Shown: positions 27,365 through 36,016 of the stretch, piece by piece
Numbering within the stretch: position 1 is the stretch's first letter
Layout of the letters: each line of letters begins with the position of its first letter
Assembly (NCBI GenBank): GCA_039024315.1
Contig: JBCCQN010000004.1
Coordinates: 1-64,000 of the forward strand
Direction of reading: 5' to 3'
Length of the DNA: 64,000 nucleotides
Source: JBCAWW01 sp039024315
GTDB lineage: Bacteria; Bacteroidota; Bacteroidia; J057
Made by a program: the position numbers and the translations under genes
The notes under the pieces: model-generated
What the model was told of the DNA's origin: nothing
Databases searched by the model: none
Seen by the model: the letters and a program-made list of their open reading frames with translations, nothing else

Positions 27365-27387
27365 AGAGCGATGACCTCTTATCACAT

Positions 27388-27428
27388 ACTTATCAGCCTT
27401 CTAAGTTTAGCGACTTAGGCTGGTAAGT
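27388..27428 (-). promoter_or_regulatory. Hairpin in the leader of the DUF3768 gene
   Basis: acttatcagcct (27388-27399) pairs with aggctggtaagt (27417-27428), 12 bp with one G-U pair, with a smaller aag/ctt stem inside. It is followed by the palindrome aggtgattacct at about 27439-27450. Being within 25 bases of the start codon it could be an operator or a translational control element. Confidence 0.45.
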
Positions 27429-27692
27429 AGTTGTTAGGAGGTGATTACCTACTAATATATTCAACCAGATTGAACTGTTCAGGTCGTAAGAAACGGCCTT
27501 TTCTTCTGGCTGATGTATTCAATTAACAAAGATCATTTATCTACCTTTATTCTATACTTTTGTATACCATAAGTCAAGCAAAAAGCCTTGTAAAATATAT
27601 CTAAAACACATTTTTACCCCTTAGTCTACTTGCTAAAATATTGTATGCCAAGCATGGAAAATTTGGCTTATTTAAGTCCTCAATAGTAGTTA

Positions 27693-28682
27693 TTATCTGC
27701 TGCTAGAATCAATCCGCATTAAGAGAGACATCATAATCTTCCTCCTTTCTACATCAAATTCTTCTGGAGAAACAAGAGCCTGAGTCCTTCTCTCGTTCAA
27801 ACGATTAAATCGTGCTCGAATAGCAATCAATTGGTTAATGATTTCTGGATCGTCATAATCACTGATAACTTCTAACATTAGGTTGATGGCCTCTTCAAGT
27901 CTATCTTCCTTGATAAGAAGTATGATTTCAGATAAAATTCTAGCTCGATCTCTTGTCCTGCTGTGTAAAGGTGGGTCTTGCCGTCTCCTTGGGGAAGACT
28001 TCTGAGTAGTCGAATCCTTAGCCTCAATAATCCTATACTCTGGACTTTCTTCAATAAAGGTTAGTTGGTCGTAGATAAAGAGTTTTAGCATGTTAAAGCC
28101 ATTGAGTAACCCTGCCTCAAGGGCTTCGCGCCATTTTTCAAACGGTCGAACTGGTAACTCACACAGGATAAGCACTGAACCAGGAGATATTCTTCGAATA
28201 ATTACCTCCCCCTCTTCGATAGAAAGCAGATCAGACATAGCACTATGAAACCTTTGCTGACTTTCCGTTCCCCAGTCTTGATAATTCCCAGATAACGTAA
28301 TCGTAACCACTGCTGGCTTTTCTTTTTGCCCTTGTGATACTGATAAGGATGTCTTCTTCCGTCCTAATAAATTCCGTCTAGACTTTTCTTCTACCTCTAA
28401 ACCTTCTATCTCAATTGCAAGATCAACAATAGCTGATTGAATTTTCACTTCTTCAATCTGACTATCCTGACGAGAAATATCCCCTAAGTTCATCCTACCT
28501 TTGAGGACATGAAAACGGCCGGATATTACCAGAATAGTTGAGTAGATACTCTTTAACGTTGTATCGTTAGGGAAATCCTCCTGAGTCGCTTCTGACCATT
28601 CATTAAGCGAATCCACCGCAGCAGCTAATTTACCTGTCTTTATATAGTTCCGAACTTTCGGGACAATCTCTTTATCAATCAT
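27693..28682 (-). CDS. EAD11-like double-ended helical protein, copy A
   Basis: A 329-residue cytoplasmic protein, paralogous to 31218-32207 (same length, same order of parts). Residues about 5-100 are helical: VRNYIKTGKLAAAVDSLNEW then ISGRFHVLKGRMNLGDISRQ, the pattern of effector-associated domain 11 (short chain of helices with gkl-x-x-Ai-x-x-L and a closing r-x-x-l-x-x-k-x-x-x-G-x-I). Residues about 122-225 form an alpha/beta domain (VTITLSGNYQDWG...ISPGSVLILCELP). Residues about 250-325 are a second EAD11-like helical unit (KEDRLEEAINLMLEV...IRARFNRLNERR). EADs act as adaptors in bacterial NTPase/caspase/CHAT conflict systems, so these may be linkers; this is inferred. There is no transmembrane or catalytic segment. 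Confidence 0.75.
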   Translation of the reverse strand: MIDKEIVPKVRNYIKTGKLAAAVDSLNEWSEATQEDFPNDTTLKSIYSTILVISGRFHVLKGRMNLGDISRQDSQIEEVKIQSAIVDLAIEIEGLEVEEKSRRNLLGRKKTSLSVSQGQKEKPAVVTITLSGNYQDWGTESQQRFHSAMSDLLSIEEGEVIIRRISPGSVLILCELPVRPFEKWREALEAGLLNGFNMLKLFIYDQLTFIEESPEYRIIEAKDSTTQKSSPRRRQDPPLHSRTRDRARILSEIILLIKEDRLEEAINLMLEVISDYDDPEIINQLIAIRARFNRLNERRTQALVSPEEFDVERRKIMMSLLMRIDSSSR

Positions 28683-28901
28683 TCTTAGTTTTCGAGGTAG
28701 TGGCTAAATGTACGGTATTTTTCCCATTTACACAGTTGAGGAACGCTTATCACCTCATCAAGCAATTAGTGTAGATCCACAGAATAGAGATATATCGAGA
28801 AGGAGTAATGACAAAAATGGTTTCTCTATTTCTTTTATATACTTTCTTTATATAGCATTACCTTTTTCCCACTTTTTAGAGAAAAAAGTACGCTGGAAAG
28901 T

Positions 28902-29306
28902 TTACCTAATGACACAATATCTGTTACCTTTTTTCACAATTTTGACTCCTGGTTGCGTACTTTTCCCCACTAATTGAAAGAAGAGTTTGTGATGATGTTT
29001 TCGCGCCTTTGGTGTAATGAGCGCGTTATTTTCTTCATCAGTAACTAACACTATATTTCGCTCAACTAAGCCTGCGATAGCTTGTGAGATAGCTTTACGA
29101 GATAGTCCTGTAAGCTGAGTTAATCTTAACTGCGAAAGCCAAGCTCGCGTTCGCCGTTGCTTATTCTTCTTGTCTACTACATAGCCTAACGTTTGCCGAA
29201 CGATAACCAGGAGAACCTTGAGTTCTCCTGGTTTCAATTCGCGCACGTACACATCAAAGACCTCATTTGGTACAGGAGTGGTGTAGCGCATATGCGGATT
29301 ATTCAA
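28902..29306 (-). CDS. Winged-helix protein like phage replication protein O (N-terminal domain)
   Basis: A 134-residue protein following the Rep_O N-terminal pattern: VPNEVFDVYVRELKPGELKV, then LLVIVRQTLGY, then LTQLTGLSRKAISQAIAGL and VERNIVLVTDEE. These are the helices and wing of the domain with which phage O proteins bind origins. The short length means it lacks the C-terminal part that contacts helicase, so it may be either an origin-binding factor or a regulator. It lies in a run of minus-strand genes with 29321-29518, 14 bases upstream. Confidence 0.72.
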   Translation of the reverse strand: MNNPHMRYTTPVPNEVFDVYVRELKPGELKVLLVIVRQTLGYVVDKKNKQRRTRAWLSQLRLTQLTGLSRKAISQAIAGLVERNIVLVTDEENNALITPKARKHHHKLFFQLVGKSTQPGVKIVKKGNRYCVIR

Positions 29307-29320
29307 TTAGGTTGATAATG

Positions 29321-29518
29321 TTAGTTGATCACTAAGTGATCTTCACTCGTGTCATCTTGTTCTGGGAGGACGATAAAGTCAGTCTCAGGGAACTGAAATA
29401 GTTTGAGATACTTTCCCCCGTTATTGGTTACTTTGATTTCACCAATTTTGAACCAGCGAGTTTTATCTTCCCCATTGTGTTGATAATCTTTTTTTGAAAA
29501 TACTTGATAGAACTTCAT
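29321..29518 (-). CDS. Small conserved-looking protein of unknown function
   Basis: A 65-residue protein, MKFYQVFSKKDYQHNGEDKT, then RWFKIGEIKVTNNGGKYLKL and FQFPETDFIVLPEQD. It is mostly beta-strand with a short acidic tail, and reads like the small proteins encoded next to replication genes on plasmids and phages, possibly with an OB-like fold. I cannot name a family. It sits 14 bases upstream of the Rep_O-like gene and is probably cotranscribed. Confidence 0.6.
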   Translation of the reverse strand: MKFYQVFSKKDYQHNGEDKTRWFKIGEIKVTNNGGKYLKLFQFPETDFIVLPEQDDTSEDHLVIN

Positions 29519-29555
29519 GGTTTTGTGAGCACTCCCTAAGCTGATAGCATAGAGA

Positions 29556-29714
29556 TTATTGATTGATAAATATTGCTTGACGCATCAGGATGTAAAATCG
29601 CACGAGCGATTCAAATTCCTCCTGAGCAGTCAGTTCATCTATTTCTTCACCAAATTCTTCAGACCTAATCTTCATATACTCTTGAATCGTTGATTCTGTA
29701 GCATACATGGTCAT
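29556..29714 (-). CDS. Very small acidic protein of unknown function
   Basis: A frame of 52 codons, ATG 29714 to TAA 29556, reading MTMYATESTIQEYMKIRSEE, then FGEEIDELTAQEEFESLVRF and YILMRQAIFINQ. It is helical and acidic. It fits into the gap between the 65-residue gene and the 416-residue gene on the same strand with 37 bases to the former, which supports its being a gene, but no homologue comes to mind. Confidence 0.45.
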   Translation of the reverse strand: MTMYATESTIQEYMKIRSEEFGEEIDELTAQEEFESLVRFYILMRQAIFINQ

Positions 29715-29881
29715 TGGGTTAGTGAGATAATTTAGCTTGGGCCCAAGCTTTCTCTAGTATGATTTCCGAACCTATTCCAGCCAAGATTTTAGGAAAAGTA
29801 AAAAAGCGTTGATAACGCTATGTGAAAAATCCTATCCCCAAGTATTCCAGGTTTTCAGGGGACTCAAGTAATTCCAGGATG

Positions 29882-31132
29882 TTACTCGTGACGCAGTGAA
29901 ATTGATATTCCGGCACCAGGGATAATATATCCATCATCATCTCGGTCGAGGAGCTGACTTGGCGTATACTTTGTTTGAGCGAAGAATTTGAAACGCCGAT
30001 CTGTATTTACGTATTCGTATGTGCGTCTGAAAGGAACAAATTCAGCAAACCCATCTTCGGCTAGGGAGTACCATAATTTCCCCGATTTTGTGGCCTTCGT
30101 AAGGACGATTGGCATCTTATATTCCTCATTGAGATAAACAAAAAACTGCTTTTGAGTAGTCGCACTGACTTCAATCTTCTCAATCTTCTTTTGCCAAAAT
30201 TTAAAGGATGGTTTCGGTTTAGGCGGAAGGAGACGCAACCATAATTCACCATTCATTGGTATCTGATGATATGCCCACCATTTAAGTATCATCTCTTCCC
30301 CACTTGTCGGATCAAGGATCATCCGCTCTGCCTTACATGACTCCAAAGCAATATCTTCCTGCAAGGTAAGTGAGATGAGATGTTCAAAGAATGGTAAGTA
30401 GTACTGCCCTGATTGCCATAATTCGTATTCATACCGGAAGCTCTTATAGAAGGTGTTCAGAAATTGATCGGATGGCTGAGCAGATCTTTTTGAAGGCATC
30501 CCGAATTGGAATGTGAGTGCTTTACCTTGTCGAAAGGTGAGCGCTTTAAGGAATTTGTCAAAAAGACGATTAGTGAATGCATGCCCAAACACACTTACTT
30601 TTCCTCGAACGTATAGTTCTCCAGCTCTATATGCTCGAATATAGTGCGTCAGTGCCTTTTTCAATTTCTTCTTATCAACTTCAATTACACAGGTAAAGAA
30701 GCCGGGAGCGCGTAAGACATTAAGAATAGAGTCAGGCACAGGCTCAGTCATAAGTAAAAATTCCCCATTACCCTCACCATCGATTTGATCAGCAAAGGCT
30801 CCACCTATTATGGCATTTACCTTTGCAGGGGTAAATTGAGTCATCGGTTCATCAGATAACCATTCGGGGTCTTCTTTTTGTAGAGCAAAAAAGAGTGGAT
30901 CAACCTTTACCTTCTTTAGCGTAATACCAATCGATTTCAGGTGAGATAAACAGATGAACGTGCGATAAGCTTCCCACGACAGAGTTGTTGTTGTCATAGG
31001 ATAACGGAATGGGAATATGAGCTGGGTAAGGGGTATGCCCCCTTTAAGATTTTGAACAAGTAGCTGATAAGCCATCAGGAGTTTACGACCTGACCAGAAG
31101 GTGTCTATGGTGCTGGCTTGGGAGGCAACCAT
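29882..31132 (-). CDS. 416-residue protein of unknown function in the replication-like gene cluster
   Basis: No family is recognised. The N-terminal half has hydrophobic helices without a clear membrane segment, the middle includes YIRAYRAGELYVRGKVSVFG, and the C-terminal half is rich in Phe, Tyr and Lys (PKPKPSFKFWQKKIEKIEV). The size and its place at the head of the 65-residue and Rep_O-like genes make an initiator or relaxase-like role thinkable, but none of the histidine-hydrophobe-histidine or tyrosine motifs expected of these can be confirmed. It follows the second EAD11-like protein by 85 bases. Confidence 0.65.
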   Translation of the reverse strand: MVASQASTIDTFWSGRKLLMAYQLLVQNLKGGIPLTQLIFPFRYPMTTTTLSWEAYRTFICLSHLKSIGITLKKVKVDPLFFALQKEDPEWLSDEPMTQFTPAKVNAIIGGAFADQIDGEGNGEFLLMTEPVPDSILNVLRAPGFFTCVIEVDKKKLKKALTHYIRAYRAGELYVRGKVSVFGHAFTNRLFDKFLKALTFRQGKALTFQFGMPSKRSAQPSDQFLNTFYKSFRYEYELWQSGQYYLPFFEHLISLTLQEDIALESCKAERMILDPTSGEEMILKWWAYHQIPMNGELWLRLLPPKPKPSFKFWQKKIEKIEVSATTQKQFFVYLNEEYKMPIVLTKATKSGKLWYSLAEDGFAEFVPFRRTYEYVNTDRRFKFFAQTKYTPSQLLDRDDDGYIIPGAGISISLRHE

Positions 31133-31217
31133 AAGCGAGTACAGATAGTAGTATACTCTAATCAGGTAATATCAAAAGGTAGACTATGGAAAAACCTGAG
31201 TATCTTTCTCATGTAGT

Positions 31218-32207
31218 TTAGTCATTCTGAATATCTTGGATTATGTCTAATATGGATTTTATGATCTCTAATCGACCTTGGTCATATGTCGCTCTATCTA
31301 AAGCACCTTTAAAATATTCATCTTCTAACGAAGCGAAGCTTGCCTCAATTTGATATATATCTTGAAGATATCTCCATTGAATAGGGGCTGTGCGGTTGGC
31401 ATATTTCGTTAATGTTGTGATCGCTTGTTCAAGTTGAGCTTGCCCAATGAGAGATCGGATTTGACTAGCCAACTCAGTTCTAGGTGAAATATTATCACTC
31501 TTTTCATACCCCAGTGATAGAGTTCCCGAATCACCAGGCGATTTCTTCACTTTTGGATAGATATTATTAGGATCTTCCAGTAGAAATGTAACTTTATCAA
31601 ATATAAAGATGCCTGTCATTTTAAAGCCAAATAGTGACCGTCTGTAAAGCTTGGTTATGTTTTCTCGCAATGGCTCATTCGGGACTGTAAGCAAGAAATT
31701 TATCGATCCACTAAAGACCCGATTAATCGTTACTTCTCCTTCTCTTATCGATAAAATATCACTAACTGCGTGATTAAATTTCTGTTGATTTTCTTCCTGC
31801 CAGTCATCAATATCTCCGGCAATAGTAATTGTAACAACTGCAAGTCTTCTCTCATTCCCCCGAGAAACCTCAACAGTTTTTCTATTCCGTAATAGTCTAC
31901 GAATATACTTTTCTTCTATTTTAAGCCCCTTAATCTCGTTTAAGACACTGATTATCGCTGACTGGATTTTTATATCCTCAACTCGCGCGTCTTGATCAGA
32001 AATATCACCAAGCTTTTTCCGATCAAGGTTCATATGATAGCGACTTGAAATAAGGAGAATAGTTGAGTGGATTTCGCCTAAGGTTGGTTGATCGGGGATT
32101 TCTTCCTGGAGCTCTTCAGACCACTCGTAGAGGGTATCAATCGCTTGAGCTATCTTCCCTCGTCTGATGAGTCCCTGAACCTTCGGCACAATGTCTTTAC
32201 TATCCAT
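31218..32207 (-). CDS. EAD11-like double-ended helical protein, copy B
   Basis: The paralogue of 27693-28682 and of equal length (329 residues). The N-terminal helical unit reads VPKVQGLIRRGKIAQAIDTL and ISSRYHMNLDRKKLGDISDQ. The central alpha/beta domain reads VVTITIAGDIDDWQEENQQK with RVFSGSINFLLTVP. The C-terminal helical unit reads RSLIGQAQLEQAITTLTKY with IEASFASLEDEYFKGALD. Copies A and B start with nearly the same phrase (KEIVPKV and KDIVPKV), and their 5' flanks share the string cgtac followed by a ttag motif, so the duplication may have included the promoter. The two copies enclose the replication-like genes. Confidence 0.75.
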   Translation of the reverse strand: MDSKDIVPKVQGLIRRGKIAQAIDTLYEWSEELQEEIPDQPTLGEIHSTILLISSRYHMNLDRKKLGDISDQDARVEDIKIQSAIISVLNEIKGLKIEEKYIRRLLRNRKTVEVSRGNERRLAVVTITIAGDIDDWQEENQQKFNHAVSDILSIREGEVTINRVFSGSINFLLTVPNEPLRENITKLYRRSLFGFKMTGIFIFDKVTFLLEDPNNIYPKVKKSPGDSGTLSLGYEKSDNISPRTELASQIRSLIGQAQLEQAITTLTKYANRTAPIQWRYLQDIYQIEASFASLEDEYFKGALDRATYDQGRLEIIKSILDIIQDIQND

Positions 32208-32304
32208 ATCGATGAATCGGAGTCTGCCTAAAGTACGCTAATTTTCCTAATTGAGACATATTCCCCACCACCTGATTGAGTTCTTGCCAAAGTGACGGTA
32301 TAAC

Positions 32305-32330
32305 TCACATGACAGTATATCGTCATGTGA
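32305..32330. promoter_or_regulatory. Palindrome upstream of the serine recombinase (operator or att candidate)
   Basis: tcacatgac (32305-32313) and gtcatgtga (32322-32330) are perfect inverted arms around agtatatc. It lies 11 bases before the recombinase ATG. Phage and ICE serine integrases usually have their attachment site close to the gene, and the same spot is also where a repressor would sit; the sequence does not tell which. Confidence 0.5.
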
Positions 32331-32341
32331 TATGCTTAATT

Positions 32342-34093
32342 ATGAGCACAACCCTAGAGCACACAAAGCTTATGCATTTCTCTCAACATGTACGGTATAT
32401 TCTTTACGTTAGAAAATCTAGCGATTCCGAGGACCGTCAAATGGCTTCAATACCAGATCAAATTGAAGCAATGACTAAACTCGCTCAAGAACGAGGTATT
32501 ACTATTGTAGATATCATTACGGAATCAAAATCAGCCAAACAACCTGGCCGTCCGGGGTTCAATGAGGTAATGAATAAAATCAAATGCGGTGAAGCCGATG
32601 GCATTTTATGCTGGAAGCTCAATCGATTGGCACGAAACCCTATTGATGCCGGTGAAATTAGTTGGCTCCTACAAAAAGGGATCATTAAGCACATTCAAAC
32701 ATATGGGCAGGAATATAAGCCATCAGACAATGTACTTATGATGCAGGTCGAGTTTGGAATTGCCAACGAGTATGTCAAAAATCTAAGTAGCGATGTGATT
32801 CGCGGTTTATGCATGAAGGCGAAACGTGGTTGGTATCCTAATCCCAAGGTCGCTATGGGATATAAACATAATAAAGGATACAAGCCGGGTGAGCCGGAAA
32901 TTATTCCAGATCCTCAGAAGTATGAGCAAGTAAAGCATCTATGGGATCTCATGCTCTCAGGCCTATGGAGCATGAGAAAACTATGTAAAGAAGCCCAGCA
33001 GATTGGAATTGTGAGCAAAGTCGGAAAACGGCTTTCACCAAGTGTACTCTACCGCCTTTTTACGAATCCATTCTACGCTGGATATTTCTACTGGACTCAT
33101 CCAAAGGAAGGAAAAGTCCGCCATCAAGGTAAACATACACCCATGGTTACCTCTGAGGAGTTTAACCGAGTACAAAGAAGATTAAGTAATCACGGTGATC
33201 ATATCAAAGAAGCTCCTAAGTATGACTTCATTTTCCGAGGGCCATTCTCGTGCGGTGAGTGTGGGTGTCATATTACTGCTGAGCACAAACTCAGAGTCAT
33301 TTGTACCAGGTGCAAACATAAGTTCTCCGCTAAGACTAGACAAAATTGCCCCAAATGCGAGCTCAATATTTCACAAATGGAAAGCCCAAGTGTAATTGAT
33401 AAGACGTATTATCGATGTACCAAAAACGCCGGGTATTGCTCCCAAAGATGTATCGAAGAAACAGAACTACGCTCAAAAATTTCTTCAGAACTACAAAAGA
33501 TAGTTCTCCCTCCCTCAATAGCTGTACTCGTCAAAAAGGCTGTTGAGATCAATGATCCAGATCCTAGTATTGATTTAGAAAAGGAAGTAAAAGCCACCTA
33601 TGCAAAGAAGAAAAGGCACTTGGAGAACCTCATTCAAATGCGAATGGCTGGTGAGATATCGCAAGACCAATTTCTTGAACAAAAGGAACAGCTTGAACAG
33701 TTTTTGTCGGAAGCATCTCAGCGTCTAGAAGATTTGCAGGATAAACAGAAGTGGAAGGACCAAGCTTACGTTGATATTGCTCTTGCTACTAAGATTCCTG
33801 AAGTGCTTGAGCAGGCTAAGAGTAATTGGTTCAGGGAGCTCATGGTAGAAGTTGCTTCGAACCCAGTCATTAAGGACAAAAAACCTATATTTTACTTCAG
33901 GAAACCCTTCCTACTATTTCAAAAGCTTAACTCAACGAACCCACACGATAAACCTCCCTTCGAACCCAAAAAAGTCCTTGATAAACAAGGACCATTAGGG
34001 GGAACAGACATTGACTGTTCCGTATTGCGGGCAATACGGAACGAACTTCGAACCCTTTATCTCGAACAATGGCCTGAAAACAAAGGATTTTGA
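32342..34093 (+). CDS. Large serine recombinase / integrase
   Basis: A 583-residue recombinase from ATG 32342 (an in-frame GTG/ATG further upstream would cover the palindrome). The catalytic domain starts YILYVRKSSDSEDRQMAS: Arg24 and Ser26 in YVRKS are the active-site pair, then the LNRLARNPIDAGE and QVEFGIANEYVKNLSSDV blocks. Residues about 170-290 form the recombinase domain (PKVAMGYKHN, LFTNPFYAGYFYW). A zinc ribbon follows with CGECGCH and later cysteines CTRCKHKF and CPKCELN, then a long coiled coil (about 415-500). This is the enzyme that would insert and excise an element by site-specific exchange. It supports region 2 being a mobile element. The terminal 60 residues are basic. Confidence 0.93.
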   Translation: MSTTLEHTKLMHFSQHVRYILYVRKSSDSEDRQMASIPDQIEAMTKLAQERGITIVDIITESKSAKQPGRPGFNEVMNKIKCGEADGILCWKLNRLARNPIDAGEISWLLQKGIIKHIQTYGQEYKPSDNVLMMQVEFGIANEYVKNLSSDVIRGLCMKAKRGWYPNPKVAMGYKHNKGYKPGEPEIIPDPQKYEQVKHLWDLMLSGLWSMRKLCKEAQQIGIVSKVGKRLSPSVLYRLFTNPFYAGYFYWTHPKEGKVRHQGKHTPMVTSEEFNRVQRRLSNHGDHIKEAPKYDFIFRGPFSCGECGCHITAEHKLRVICTRCKHKFSAKTRQNCPKCELNISQMESPSVIDKTYYRCTKNAGYCSQRCIEETELRSKISSELQKIVLPPSIAVLVKKAVEINDPDPSIDLEKEVKATYAKKKRHLENLIQMRMAGEISQDQFLEQKEQLEQFLSEASQRLEDLQDKQKWKDQAYVDIALATKIPEVLEQAKSNWFRELMVEVASNPVIKDKKPIFYFRKPFLLFQKLNSTNPHDKPPFEPKKVLDKQGPLGGTDIDCSVLRAIRNELRTLYLEQWPENKGF

Positions 34094-34246
34094 AGGATGG
34101 CGTGGATAAAAGGGTTACCTTTTTCCCTCTTCATGAATATAAAACCGATTCGATTCTCCAAATCTAGGCCGAATAAACTCCCCTAGTTCTTTTTTCAACA
34201 ATCAGATAATCATTTCTAGTAAGATGAATATCTGTCCACTAAAAAA

Positions 34247-34270
34247 GCGTCCAAGCTATAGCTTGGACGC
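34247..34270 (-). terminator. Perfect 12-bp stem-loop terminator
   Basis: gcgtccaagcta followed directly by its complement tagcttggacgc forms a 24-bp palindrome. On the minus strand it is followed by ttttttagtgg, so it ends the T9SS-protein gene; the recombinase gene converges from the other side and may share it. Confidence 0.8.
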
Positions 34271-34277
34271 CTTAGTT

Positions 34278-35675
34278 TTACTCAATAAATATTCTTCTAT
34301 TGGATACTCCTTGAGGACTTACCACTCGTACAATGTACATACCTGTTGGTAGATCAAGGGGTATCTTCATCTCCGTATCAGTTTTTGTAAAACTCTGGCT
34401 GAGTATTACTCTTCCTAAGAGGGAAATAAGTTGGACTTCTCCGGAAATGATAGAACTAGTCTTAACGTGTAAGTTCGAACCTCTTACAACGGGGTTGGGA
34501 TAAACACTAACGGCTGAAGGTATTCTAGTTTCAGTGACACTTGTAGGGAATGCGCTGGGTACTTCACCTGATGGTGAAATTTTTACTACCCGAGTCCCCC
34601 ATGCCACCACAGCACCTCCGTCCTTAGTCTTTACTATATCAGTCAAGTATCCTCCCTCATCTTTGCTCATCGTAACATCATTCAATACTATGCCCGAAGT
34701 ATCAGTTATTATGATTCTTTTTGGAAGGAGGTGGACGCCGCTACCATTCGGAGCCTCAGCACTACCAATCAAAACAATACCTGCAGCAGTAGCTGATATC
34801 CGTGGCTGAAAAAGGTAGTTCTTATAATCTCCTGAATCGGCAGTCACTACATTTCTCTTCCACAGTTGATTTCCAGTCAAAGCATCAACTTTAATCAAAT
34901 TAACCTTGTACCGAGCACTAGAGATCTCTACAACATAGATTGCCCCTTTATGATAAACCATACTAAATGGGTAGCCTTCAGAGTTCTGCAGAGATGTCTG
35001 AAAAACATTATCATTCAAACCAAAAATATAATCGGAAGAAGAGTACAAGCCAAGAGTAAATGATCTAAGCCATGCCAGTGTTATTGTACTATCGTTATCT
35101 GTCTCTGCATAAGCACCTGTGATAGGAAATCTCTGAGCATTATACGGAATAAGACCAGATTCTAATGAAAAGTAAACAGTCTCGTTATCATTTGTAAAAA
35201 GGTTGTGCCCTCTGGCTATAAAACCTAAATGAACTGGTTGAACCCTGTCTGCTCTCATTTGCGTGGAAGTCCATGCCCCTACCTGCAAAGCATTTTGGTC
35301 ATCGATCGTATCACCAGCAATATTAATACTGTACCGATATTGATTATTAATGAGATGGAATCTTGTGCTGTCTACCTTATCATTAACACTAAAGGTTTTA
35401 AGGCTACTGGCTGTTGATGGTAATGCATGAGTGTTATAGCTTAGACTATCTCCCATTAGAGATAATTTAGCCCAAACCATATCGAGATCATCAACGGCGC
35501 CTCCTGGTGTAGGACGAGTACCAGCTACTACAATCGTGCCGTCTGACAACTCAGCAACACTAGTAATAGATGAGAACGAGGAATCGAGAGCAAAAGTGTA
35601 GTCAAAACTCTGTGCAGATAGAGATTGAAAGAAGCTGCACGCTGTGAGTAGCCCAAGAAACTTAAGGAAGTTCAT
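34278..35675 (-). CDS. T9SS-secreted protein with beta-propeller-like body
   Basis: A 465-residue secreted protein with a signal peptide (MNFLKFLGLLTACSFFQSLS, AQS). The middle is a series of beta-strand units of the type seen in PQQ/Kelch-like propellers (DGTIVVAGTRP, GIVLIGSAEAPNG, KDGGAVVAWGTRVV). Residues about 385-465 are a T9SS type A sorting domain: SVYPNPVVRGSNLHVKT then GEVQLISLLGRVILS, ending MYIVRVV...NRRIFIE. It should be secreted through the type IX machinery and fixed to the outer membrane, which places the host in Bacteroidota. Target unknown. It stands alone. Confidence 0.85.
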   Translation of the reverse strand: MNFLKFLGLLTACSFFQSLSAQSFDYTFALDSSFSSITSVAELSDGTIVVAGTRPTPGGAVDDLDMVWAKLSLMGDSLSYNTHALPSTASSLKTFSVNDKVDSTRFHLINNQYRYSINIAGDTIDDQNALQVGAWTSTQMRADRVQPVHLGFIARGHNLFTNDNETVYFSLESGLIPYNAQRFPITGAYAETDNDSTITLAWLRSFTLGLYSSSDYIFGLNDNVFQTSLQNSEGYPFSMVYHKGAIYVVEISSARYKVNLIKVDALTGNQLWKRNVVTADSGDYKNYLFQPRISATAAGIVLIGSAEAPNGSGVHLLPKRIIITDTSGIVLNDVTMSKDEGGYLTDIVKTKDGGAVVAWGTRVVKISPSGEVPSAFPTSVTETRIPSAVSVYPNPVVRGSNLHVKTSSIISGEVQLISLLGRVILSQSFTKTDTEMKIPLDLPTGMYIVRVVSPQGVSNRRIFIE

Positions 35676-36016
35676 TGCTAGATATATTTAAGATAACTTG
35701 AAAAAACGAATCTCTGTAAGAATACACTCTAAAACAAGAGTGTCAATATTTTAAATAAACATATACCTTTTTTCCTTATGCGGACAACACTGAGCGAACT
35801 TCAAACCTCATATAACGACATTTTCAGTAATCGTGATTGCGACTTAGAGTAATTGTCCTTCCTCCCCCTTTATCCACAATCGTCCATTCTCCATACAACT
35901 ATTCCACGCTACACTTCAATTAACGAAGCTTTCGACGACTAGAACGAAGTATCTGAGGTACTCCGTTCTTTTCATTTCCCAGAAAGCTGTCTTCTTTCAC
36001 TCTTAAAACTATCATC
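35676..36016. other. Non-coding region between divergent genes
   Basis: No gene is visible. It holds the promoters of the T9SS protein and the ArdC-like gene. A hairpin-like sequence at 35941-35969 (agaacgaagta and tactccgttct) followed by tttt lies 48 bases before the ArdC start and could be an attenuator. Confidence 0.4.
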
